Shown here one piece after another: positions 37,735 through 45,332 of a stretch of 64,000 bases of DNA; within the stretch, counting starts at the first letter, position 1; each line of letters begins with the position of its first letter. A program made the position numbers and the translations under genes. The DNA is from Anabaena sphaerica FACHB-251. GTDB lineage: Bacteria > Cyanobacteriota > Cyanobacteriia > Cyanobacteriales > Nostocaceae. The DNA lies in NCBI RefSeq assembly GCF_014696825.1, contig NZ_JACJQU010000007.1:1-64000 (forward strand), written 5' to 3'. The notes beneath the pieces are model-generated. The model was not told where the DNA came from. It did no database searches and was given only the letters and a program-made list of their open reading frames with translations.

Positions 37735-38229
37735 TTAAAATCTTAAACCGACACCACCCTGTAAAGATAAAGCCGTACCTCCACCATTGCGGTAAGCATC
37801 AAAAGCGATAATAGCGTTACCAAAAATCACCGTATTACTATTAGGTACAACATAATCAATTCCTGGTTGCAAAGCAAAACTAATTTTATTACCTACAGGG
37901 GAAGCGGTATCACCACTGGTTAATACCATTCCAGCACCCAAATAAACATCAGTTTGCCAATTGAGGGGAACATCATAAGAAACTGTAGGTACTACTGCTG
38001 TACCTTGACCAATTAAAGCTTGAGCGCGAAAGGAAACAGGGGTTTCTAGTAACTTGTAGCGAAAAGCCAACACTCCACCCAGTTGAGTACCATCACTTAA
38101 CCCAACCGTCGGACCAATACCCACATAGCTACCATAAGCTACTTGAGCTTGTGCAGGTTGACTGTTAATTAACAAACTAAAAACCGCACCAGTCCCCAGA
38201 ACTGAAATTAAATATTTAAGATACTTCAT
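37735..38229 (-). CDS. small secreted outer-membrane-like beta-barrel protein
   Basis: The 164-residue precursor has a Sec signal peptide (about residues 1-28, ending SQPAQAQ), then alternating-residue beta strands: YVGIGPTVGLSD, LGGVLAFRYKL, VSFRAQALIGQ, TDVYLGAGMVL and a final ALSLQGGVGLRF with terminal aromatic residue, as in outer-membrane barrels. About eight strands suggest a small barrel. Function unknown. The region upstream is a GCTCCCCT-type tandem array. Confidence 0.75.
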   Translation of the reverse strand: MKYLKYLISVLGTGAVFSLLINSQPAQAQVAYGSYVGIGPTVGLSDGTQLGGVLAFRYKLLETPVSFRAQALIGQGTAVVPTVSYDVPLNWQTDVYLGAGMVLTSGDTASPVGNKISFALQPGIDYVVPNSNTVIFGNAIIAFDAYRNGGGTALSLQGGVGLRF

Positions 38230-38324
38230 CACTCTACTACTCCTAACACCATCTAAATAAATATGTTACCAATATTACTCTTAATAGTGGGTAACTGGGG
38301 ATTGGGGTTTGGGAAAGAATTTTC

Positions 38325-38486
38325 TCCCCTGCTCCCCTGCTCCCCTGCTCCCCTGCTCCCCTGCTCCCCTGCTCCCCTGCTCCCCTGCTCCCCTGCTCCC
38401 CTGCTCCCCTGCTCCTCTGCTCCTCTGCTCCTCTGCCCCTCTGCTCCCCTGCTCCCCTGCTCCCCTGCTCCTCTGCCCCTCTGCTT
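38325..38486. repeat. GCTCCCCT octamer array between a barrel gene and a response regulator
   Basis: About 20 tandem octamers, mostly CTGCTCCC (the complement of GAGCAGGG) with CTGCTCCT and CTGCCCCT variants. It runs right up to the stop codon of the response regulator at 38487 and separates it from the barrel gene 38229. Confidence 0.95.
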
Positions 38487-38861
38487 CTACCAGTTGAGAA
38501 GCGATCGCATTTGCTTGACTAAATCCGGGGCTTTGAAGGGTTTGCTAATGACTCCAGTAATAGGGAGTTCTGTAAATTGACATTGTTCAGTGGTCTGAGC
38601 TTTGGCAGTAAGTAAAATGGTTGGTATAGATTGCAATACAGGATTGGTTTGCATTTGTTCAAACGTAGCAATTCCATCCATTTCGGGCATCATCAAATCC
38701 AAGAGAATAGCATCAGGAAGTTCTGCGATCGCCATAGTTATTCCTTCTAGTCCAGAAGCCGCAAGCAACACTTCCCAGCCAGCAATAGCTTTAAGAGAAA
38801 TCTGCACAATCTGACGAATACCTGGCTCATCATCAATAATTAAAACCCGTTTATTTTTCAT
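38487..38861 (-). CDS. single-domain response regulator
   Basis: A 124-residue receiver: acidic pair DDE (IIDDEPG), phosphorylated aspartate in ILLDLMMPEMDG, threonine in ILLTAKA and lysine in ISKPF. There is no output domain. ATG 38861 overlaps the end of the hybrid kinase by 11 bases, which suggests translational coupling and that this receiver is the kinase's partner. Confidence 0.93.
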   Translation of the reverse strand: MKNKRVLIIDDEPGIRQIVQISLKAIAGWEVLLAASGLEGITMAIAELPDAILLDLMMPEMDGIATFEQMQTNPVLQSIPTILLTAKAQTTEQCQFTELPITGVISKPFKAPDLVKQMRSLLNW

Positions 38862-41800
38862 TGCTAACCTCCTCAATTGGCAGAGTAAAGTAAAAAGTGC
38901 TGCCCTCTCCCAAAACACTTTCTGCCCAGATAGTACCACCGTGCTGTTCCACAATATTACGGCAAATAGCCAGTCCTAGACCAGTTCCACCTTTAGAGCG
39001 CGAGTCAGAAGCATCTACTTGATGGAAACGATCAAAAATACTTTCTAAGCTGTTAATTGGAATACCTCTTCCCTGATCTTTGACTGTAAAAAGTAAATAG
39101 GGAATTTGTTGAGTGCTAAGTTCTCCTTCTGCTCCTCTGCTCCCCTGCTCCCCTGCTCCCCTGCTCCCCTGCTCCCCTGCTCCCCTGCCTTTTACCTCTA
39201 CTGTTAACCAGACATTTGAGCGAGGAGGAGAAAATTTAATAGCATTGCTGAGAAGATTAATAATGACTTGCAATAGACGATCTGGGTCAGCATCAACTTG
39301 GTAGGATGAGGGCGTAGCATTAAGGATGATACCAGCGAGAATTGCCATATCTTGCATTTGAGCAATGGCAGTATTAATTAAATCAATAGTGTTAAAAACA
39401 GATTTTTCGAGATTGATTTTGCCAGATTCTAAGCGTTCTAAATCAAGAATATCATTAACGAGGCGGACTAGACGATCTACGCCTTCTGTAGCGATTTCGA
39501 TAGTAGCTTCGCCTTCTGGAGAATTGGCATCTATTATTTTGTCATGGAGTAAACTCAGTCCTGCTTGCATAGAAGTTAAAGGAGTTCGCAATTCATGGCT
39601 GACGACAGCGATAAACTCAGCTTTTATTCGTTCTAGTCTATAACGCTCGGTAATGTCTTCACCAATGCTAATAGTACCGATGGGATTTCCTTCTACATCT
39701 CTCAATAAAGTGTTACTCCAGGAAATCATCCGTTCTTCACCTGATTTAGTTAAAATGGGATTTTGATAGTGAGGATAACAATTCTTTTCTATTACCTCTA
39801 GAAAGGTAGTTTCCATTAGATGATTTTGATTTGGAGGTAAGAAATTATTAAACCAGTTGTTGCCTAAAATTTCTGTTTCGGTATAGTCGGTGAGTTGCAA
39901 AAAGAAAGGATTGGCATACTCGACATTACCATTAGCATCTAAACCAATTACTACTAACTGCACATTATCTAGGAGTGATTTCCAGCGTCGATCTGATTCT
40001 TTCAGAGCGGCTTCACTTTGCTTTTGTTGGGTAATATCACGAGCGATGGTAGATAGATATTGTGTGTGATTGCTATCAAAAGTTTGAGCAATCAGCACTT
40101 GGGAAATAGGAACTTCTCGCCCTTGATGGTTGATCAAAGCTGTTTCTCCTACCCAAACGCCATATCTAACTGCGGCTGGAATGCCCTGATTTTGAATAAT
40201 TTTTAAAGACCACTGGGGATGGATATCGGCAATAGAAATGTGATCAATTGGTGCATCATCAGCTAAATTTAAAAGACGACGACCAGCTTTATTAATATAT
40301 TCTATTTTTTGGGTGTCAAATCGAACTGTACTAATAATATCGGAAGTAGCTTCGATAATCCCAATCAGTTTTTCCCGCTCTAGTTCTAGGCGTTTGCGAT
40401 CGCTAATTTCAATAACAATAGTACCCAATGCGATAGGATTTCCCGTTTCTCCCAAAATCGGAAAGTAAGATACAAGCCAATAACGGATCACTTGCGGCTG
40501 ACTAGGAACTATACCACTAATTTCTAAGTTAGCAATTGGTTGTTTTGTATCCAGAACAGTTTGTAAGATAGGTAAAATTTCTGATGAAATCTCTGGTAAC
40601 AACTCCATAGATGATTTTCCCAGATGTGCCTCAATGGAATAGCCGTTGATTGCTGCTAATGCTTGATTAATCTTTAAAAAACGGAGGTTAGTATCAACTA
40701 TTGACAATCCTACATTTGCTTGGCTGGCAGCATAGAAAAATCCATCTAATAATTTTTCTCGATTTCTTAATTCTCGCTCCAACTGATCTCGCTGTAACAG
40801 TTCTATTTGTAGTTGATCATTCGCCTGAGCTAGTTGTGCTGTGCGTTCTGCAACTCGCTGTTCTAATTGTATATTCAATTGTTGCAGTTCTACTTCTACT
40901 CGTTTGCGTTGTGCTAGTTCTGTTTGTAGCTTTTCTATTAATGATGCTTGTTGAATAGCAATACCCACCTGAATTGCCAATTGATTCATAAATTCTACAT
41001 CGGCAGTTGTCCAATTACGGGGGGCTGTACACTCATGGGCAATAAGTAATCCCCAGAGGTTTTCTCCTTGGATAATGGGAACTATTAAATTTGCCCGAAT
41101 CATCAAAGAGGTTAAAAATTCTCGATGGCATTCTGTTAAACTGGGATCTGTATTTACGTCATCAATAGTTCTATTTTTTCCCTGTCGGTAGGGTTCTATC
41201 CACATTTCAGGAAAGCATTCTTCTTTAATTACCCAGTTGAGAATGGAAAAAGCTTGATCAGCAGCAGATTCTTTGATCACTAAGCCAGTACCATCGGCTT
41301 GAAATTGATAGATAATTATGCGATCGCTCTCTAGAATAGCTCTAATTTCTGTAACTGTAGTTTGCAGAATATCATCTATCTTGAGACTATTACGAATAGA
41401 AAGTGCAGTTTTGGTAATCAGTTGTTGTCGCTGTTGTTGCCATTCCTGTTGTTGAATCAGTTGGGTTTGGCGTACAACATTGGTAATAGCTTGATGTAAA
41501 TTTTCAGCATTAATGTGGTTTTTATCTAAATAATCCTGTGCGCCACTTTTGAATAAATCAACAGCTACTTCTGTGTTACCTTGTCCCGTAATCATAATAA
41601 CGGGAATTCTATCTTTATCTGTCTGTTGCCGTAATTCCTGCAAAAACTCTAACCCATCCATATCGGGTAAAAAGTAGTCAATCAGCATCACATCTGGTAG
41701 CTGATTTTGACACCAAAGCAAAGCTTCTTCCCCATTATCAAACTCGACAATTTTGTAAATATGAGGGTGATTTTGGCTAAGATATCGGTGGTAAGTGAAG

Positions 41801-41973
41801 CGATCAGTTTCTGAATCATCTACGATCAAAATAGTATATTGCCTTGGTTCAACAGCCTCAAGAGTTTCAAGATTTCTCCTACTCAGTCGATCTTCTTTTA
41901 GTGCTGCTACTTCTGCTCGTAATGCTTCTAATTCAGTAATTAGTTGTGTTTTTGTTTTGTGATGATCATTCAT
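38851..41973 (-). CDS. hybrid sensor histidine kinase (REC-GAF-PAS-PAS-PAS-HisKA-HATPase) with repeat insertion
   Basis: A 1040-residue protein. An N-terminal helix leads into a receiver (about 47-170; DDSETD, MLIDYFLPDMDG), then a GAF domain (about 190-345) of the bilin-binding-like type with EECFPEMW and TECHREFL cysteines 29 residues apart, a coiled coil, three PAS/PAC domains (about 410-770), HisKA with SHELRTPL near 795, and HATPase_c with NLLSNAIKF, DQGRGIP and GGTGLGLAI. Between NVWLTVEV and LFTVKDQGRGIP about 25 residues (VKGRGAGEQGSRGAGEQGS...) are encoded by an octamer array, in a loop between beta strands. The frame and flanking motifs are intact. Confidence 0.9.
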   Translation of the reverse strand: MNDHHKTKTQLITELEALRAEVAALKEDRLSRRNLETLEAVEPRQYTILIVDDSETDRFTYHRYLSQNHPHIYKIVEFDNGEEALLWCQNQLPDVMLIDYFLPDMDGLEFLQELRQQTDKDRIPVIMITGQGNTEVAVDLFKSGAQDYLDKNHINAENLHQAITNVVRQTQLIQQQEWQQQRQQLITKTALSIRNSLKIDDILQTTVTEIRAILESDRIIIYQFQADGTGLVIKESAADQAFSILNWVIKEECFPEMWIEPYRQGKNRTIDDVNTDPSLTECHREFLTSLMIRANLIVPIIQGENLWGLLIAHECTAPRNWTTADVEFMNQLAIQVGIAIQQASLIEKLQTELAQRKRVEVELQQLNIQLEQRVAERTAQLAQANDQLQIELLQRDQLERELRNREKLLDGFFYAASQANVGLSIVDTNLRFLKINQALAAINGYSIEAHLGKSSMELLPEISSEILPILQTVLDTKQPIANLEISGIVPSQPQVIRYWLVSYFPILGETGNPIALGTIVIEISDRKRLELEREKLIGIIEATSDIISTVRFDTQKIEYINKAGRRLLNLADDAPIDHISIADIHPQWSLKIIQNQGIPAAVRYGVWVGETALINHQGREVPISQVLIAQTFDSNHTQYLSTIARDITQQKQSEAALKESDRRWKSLLDNVQLVVIGLDANGNVEYANPFFLQLTDYTETEILGNNWFNNFLPPNQNHLMETTFLEVIEKNCYPHYQNPILTKSGEERMISWSNTLLRDVEGNPIGTISIGEDITERYRLERIKAEFIAVVSHELRTPLTSMQAGLSLLHDKIIDANSPEGEATIEIATEGVDRLVRLVNDILDLERLESGKINLEKSVFNTIDLINTAIAQMQDMAILAGIILNATPSSYQVDADPDRLLQVIINLLSNAIKFSPPRSNVWLTVEVKGRGAGEQGSRGAGEQGSRGAEGELSTQQIPYLLFTVKDQGRGIPINSLESIFDRFHQVDASDSRSKGGTGLGLAICRNIVEQHGGTIWAESVLGEGSTFYFTLPIEEVSNEK
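39128..39188. repeat. octamer array inside the HATPase domain of the hybrid kinase
   Basis: About seven tandem GCTCCCCT units lie in the coding region and are read, on the gene strand, as AGEQGSRG-type residues (about 929-949). It is the same family as the arrays in priA and at 38325. Confidence 0.93.
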
Positions 41974-42009
41974 AAGCTATTACACCTTTAATTTGCACAT
42001 TAAGGCAAG

Positions 42010-42566
42010 CAGAGGAGCAGGGGAGCAGAGGAGCAGGGGAGCAGGGGAGCAGAGGAGCAGAGGAGCAGGGGAGCAGGGGGGGAAATTTTCAACGTTTCAT
42101 TAACCAAGGTGAGGGGTTAGTAATCATATTGACTAAACTGCCTAAGATTTGATTGTAAATTCTATATAGTTCTCGACCTGATTCAACATCCAAATATTTG
42201 CACTTAACAGCAAATTCAATCCAAGTCTGAGTTTCAGCAGATTCTGCCTCACAATCATTCAATTTAGCCACAAAAGCTGCCTCATATCTACGTTTTCTCC
42301 AAGCTTCTGCCAGATTTGCACAAACAGAACGTGATGACCGACGAATCTGATCAGTTAATGAAAAGCGTTCCTCAACAGGAAACTTTTTGGTGAGTTCAAA
42401 GATTTTCATTGCTGCATCAAATGCCATTTGATAAACTCTCAAGTCTTGATGATTTTTAATTGCTTCTTTTTCCATCTCCCTCACTCCCCTGCACCTCACT
42501 CCCCTGCCCCTCTGCCCCTCTGCCCCTCTGCCCCTCTGCTCCCCTGCACCTCTGCCCCTCTGCCTA
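42010..42566. mobile_element. octamer-array inverted pair enclosing the four-helix-bundle gene
   Basis: The left array (42010-42080) is GCAGAGGA/GCAGGGGA octamers; the right array (about 42476-42563) is the same family as the reverse complement (CCCCTGC, CCCCTCTG). The words GCAGGGGAGCAGAGG occur in both arms in inverted orientation. The enclosed gene thus lies between two opposed repeats, as do both GxxExxY genes in this window. Whether the unit moves is inference. Confidence 0.5.
42089..42475 (-). CDS. four-helix-bundle protein (23S rRNA intervening-sequence type)
   Basis: A 128-residue helical protein with the family pattern NHQDLRVYQMAFDAAMKIFELTKKFP, ERFSLTDQIRRSSRSVCANLAEAWRKRRY and a C-terminal helix pair. 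Proteins of this S23/IVP family form four-helix bundles and are related to Avd of diversity-generating retroelements; I saw no reverse transcriptase nearby. ATG 42475 (MEKEAIKNHQDL) is the correct start: reading from 42589 upstream would translate the repeat array as RGRGAGEQRG-like residues. Confidence 0.88.
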   Translation of the reverse strand: MEKEAIKNHQDLRVYQMAFDAAMKIFELTKKFPVEERFSLTDQIRRSSRSVCANLAEAWRKRRYEAAFVAKLNDCEAESAETQTWIEFAVKCKYLDVESGRELYRIYNQILGSLVNMITNPSPWLMKR

Positions 42567-43010
42567 TTCAGGTAAAATAGAAAATTCAAACCAATATCGC
42601 ATTAAAATATTGACTGTCTCTGTTAAAGCTGATGCGCCCATTGGTTTTAAGATATAGTTGTTTACCCCTGTTTGATAACAAAATTTTACGTCTTTTTGAT
42701 TAGAAGATGTGGTAAACACAACAATGGGAATTGATTTTAATTCTTCATGGTTTTTGACAGCTTCTAATACTTCTCTGCCATCGGTTCCAGGTAAATTTAA
42801 ATCTAAAAGAATTAAATGAGGACGCGGGGCTATTTCTGGTTCAATATAATCACCTTCTTGAAATAAAAACTCTAAGGCTGTATCCCCATCACTACAGCGA
42901 TAAATGGGTTTAGTAAAATTTAAAGATTTCATAATCCGTTTGAAAGATTCAAAATCTTCATCGCTATCTTCTATCACTAATATATTTATAGATTTATCCT
43001 CACTGTTCAT
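42564..43010 (-). CDS. Rcp1-type response regulator
   Basis: A 148-residue single receiver: DSDEDF acidic pair, phosphorylated aspartate in LILLDLNLPGTDGREVL, VFTTSS and YILKPM. The long insertion-type layout with DLNLPG(T/K)DGREVL is that of the Rcp regulators paired with cyanobacterial phytochromes. ATG 43010 overlaps the upstream phytochrome stop by 11 bases, fixing the pairing. The stop codon is inside the repeat array (CCTATTCAGG at 42564). Confidence 0.94.
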   Translation of the reverse strand: MNSEDKSINILVIEDSDEDFESFKRIMKSLNFTKPIYRCSDGDTALEFLFQEGDYIEPEIAPRPHLILLDLNLPGTDGREVLEAVKNHEELKSIPIVVFTTSSNQKDVKFCYQTGVNNYILKPMGASALTETVNILMRYWFEFSILPE

Positions 43011-45321
43011 TTTCTTTGACAAGTGTAAAATAAAATGTCGTTCCTGCTTTTAATTTTGACTCTATCCAAATTTGTCCTCCATGTCTTTCCACAATTTTTT
43101 TGACTATGGTTAACCCTGCACCTGTTCCTCCTCCATATTGATTTTGTCCATGCAAACGCTTAAATATGCGAAAAATAGTATCTAAATGTTTTTCTCTGAT
43201 GCCAATGCCATTATCTTTTACATAAAAAATTGGAATATTTTGCTGAAAACAAGGATGATCAATTAATGACCATTTTGGTTTACCTATTATCCACCCAATT
43301 TCTATTTGTTTTTCAGGCTGTTCATTATACTTAATGGCATTGCTCATTAAGTTGGTGTAAATTTCTTCTACTAAAACGCGATCAGCTTTGACAACTGGGA
43401 AATTCTGAGCTATTTGGATATTAAGGTTAAACTCAGATTGACTGATTTTGAAAATATTAAAAACATTATTAACTAAATCATTTAAGTTAATATTAGTCCG
43501 GTTTAATTCAGCACGAGATAAGCGAGAAAAATGTAGTAAGGCATTAATTAGATTTTCCATTCGCGTTGTTAATTGCATTAAAGTATCTAATTTATTCACC
43601 CCATCTGCATCTAATTGATGACGATAATCTTCTAACAAAAAATTTGCATAATTGTGAATACCTCTTAACGGTTCTTTCAAATCATGGGAAGCGATATATG
43701 CAAAAGCATCTAGTTCATTGTTGAGGTCTTGTAATTGTTCATTTATTAATGCTAATTCATCTGCTTTTTTCAGAATTATTCCGACAATCACACTGCGTAA
43801 TTCAATCACTGCTTCAAGTTCATATTTTTGCCAGGGTAAGCTTTTCAATTTGACAATTTCTTGCCATTTTTCAAAGGATTTACGCGGTGAAAGTGTGAGA
43901 TTACCATCCTCATCAATGTTTTTTTGTTTATCAGGTTCACCTCCCCAATTTACAGTTTGCATAACTTCAGGACGAAACCAGATAATAAAATTGCGTTGCA
44001 GTTTAGTAATAGAAATAACGATTACACCAGATGCTAATTCTTTAAACTGTTCTGCGTTTGGATAAACTTTGGGTAAACAGTCCGTATAATAAATATTATT
44101 TTGCAGACGAGGAATAACCCAATCTAGTAATTCATGAATTTGATTTTCCGAGGGAGTTTTTCCCAATAGCATGACTAAATCATGAGAAATAATCGCTGCG
44201 CCACTGGCTTTAACTAAGTGCAGTAAATTTTCTTGATTTTGTGTTAACACTTCAACAAAATTTTCTGATTCTGAGATATTTTCCACAAAATCAGATAACA
44301 GGTTTTTTAAGTGTATTTTATCAGTTAAATTTTCCGTTTCTTCCTTATTTTTTAATTCGATAGACATCAATTGTCCAACCAATTCACAGAAAGTTCTGAT
44401 ATGATAATAAATATATTTAGCTGTTTGATGATGACAAGCAATTAAGCCCCATAACTGATGATTTTTCAATAAAGAAATAGACATAGATGCACCTAATTTC
44501 ATATTTTGTAAATATTCAATATGCAGAGGTGACACACTTCTTAAAACCGAAAAACTTAAATCTGGTGAAGTTTGAGTTAACGGAGAAAGGTTAGGAATTA
44601 AAGCAGCAGGTTGATAATTAATATCAGGAATTAAGCGTAATTTATTTAGACGATAGAGTTCTTTGGCTTGTTTGGGAATATCGCTATCAGGATAATGTAA
44701 ACCTAAAAAAGGCGTTAAATCATCGCGCTTAGTTTCAGCAATAACTTCTCCTGTACCATCTTCATCAAACCGATAAATCATCACTCGATCAAATCCGGTA
44801 ACTTCTCTAATTTCTTCAGCAATTAATTGACTTAAAGTGCTGAGATTATCTGCGTTTTGAATTTTGGTGAGCAGTTGACGAGTTAATTGATAAAATCGGA
44901 AGAAATCATAAGGTTCATCTCCATTGCAGGGTTCAAGTTCCAGGATTAATAAATTATCCAGTGAGCGATGAACTATCCCATAAAAAGGAATGATTTGTTG
45001 TTGTGAATTTAATACTTTTAAATTTAGGGGATTTATTGCTTCAAAATCTCTTGCTAAACATTGAATTATTGAATTGATATCTTCTGCATTGAAGAGTTTA
45101 TTTAAACTTTGATTTAATAACTCATGGGGTGAATATCCTAGAATTAATTCAGTATTATCGCTAATTTGCGAAATCTGTAAATCTTCTTCATTAAAAATCA
45201 AAAAAATGCCATGCGGTTGAATAGCATTAGGAATATGAATTGGTTCGCGATCGCAATTAGTAAGAGTAATCGGTTGATCAACAATGTAATCAATAGAAAT
45301 CATATTTTTATTTATACTCAT
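43000..45321 (-). CDS. bacteriophytochrome-type sensor histidine kinase (CphB-like)
   Basis: A 773-residue PAS-GAF-PHY-HisKA-HATPase protein. The N-terminal cysteine C23 in TNCDREPIHIPNAIQPHG is the biliverdin attachment site of bacteriophytochromes; the GAF site that carries cysteine in Cph1 (SPCH) reads SPLH with L266. Therefore the chromophore should be biliverdin bound at C23. Other hallmarks are DRVMIYRFDEDGTGEVIAE, DSDIP, and a kinase core with SHDLKEPLRGIHNY and GGTGAGLTIVK. The partner receiver overlaps its stop, and it overlaps the upstream REC-GGDEF gene closely (ATG 45321, 11 bases before that gene's stop), giving an operon. Confidence 0.93.
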   Translation of the reverse strand: MSINKNMISIDYIVDQPITLTNCDREPIHIPNAIQPHGIFLIFNEEDLQISQISDNTELILGYSPHELLNQSLNKLFNAEDINSIIQCLARDFEAINPLNLKVLNSQQQIIPFYGIVHRSLDNLLILELEPCNGDEPYDFFRFYQLTRQLLTKIQNADNLSTLSQLIAEEIREVTGFDRVMIYRFDEDGTGEVIAETKRDDLTPFLGLHYPDSDIPKQAKELYRLNKLRLIPDINYQPAALIPNLSPLTQTSPDLSFSVLRSVSPLHIEYLQNMKLGASMSISLLKNHQLWGLIACHHQTAKYIYYHIRTFCELVGQLMSIELKNKEETENLTDKIHLKNLLSDFVENISESENFVEVLTQNQENLLHLVKASGAAIISHDLVMLLGKTPSENQIHELLDWVIPRLQNNIYYTDCLPKVYPNAEQFKELASGVIVISITKLQRNFIIWFRPEVMQTVNWGGEPDKQKNIDEDGNLTLSPRKSFEKWQEIVKLKSLPWQKYELEAVIELRSVIVGIILKKADELALINEQLQDLNNELDAFAYIASHDLKEPLRGIHNYANFLLEDYRHQLDADGVNKLDTLMQLTTRMENLINALLHFSRLSRAELNRTNINLNDLVNNVFNIFKISQSEFNLNIQIAQNFPVVKADRVLVEEIYTNLMSNAIKYNEQPEKQIEIGWIIGKPKWSLIDHPCFQQNIPIFYVKDNGIGIREKHLDTIFRIFKRLHGQNQYGGGTGAGLTIVKKIVERHGGQIWIESKLKAGTTFYFTLVKENEQ

Positions 45322-45332
45322 TTTATGTTGTT

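Noticed and set aside
38263-38580. Plus-strand open frame through the 38325 octamer array
   Set aside because: Pure repeat translation (PCSPAPLLPCSPAPLL); no start context and overlaps the response regulator gene.
42010-42566. Diversity-generating retroelement around the Avd-like four-helix-bundle gene
   Set aside because: No reverse transcriptase, template repeat or variable-repeat target gene is visible in the flanks.
42476-42589. N-terminal extension of the four-helix-bundle protein
   Set aside because: It would be coded by the octamer array (RGRGAGEQ-like); the downstream ATG gives the family-like start.
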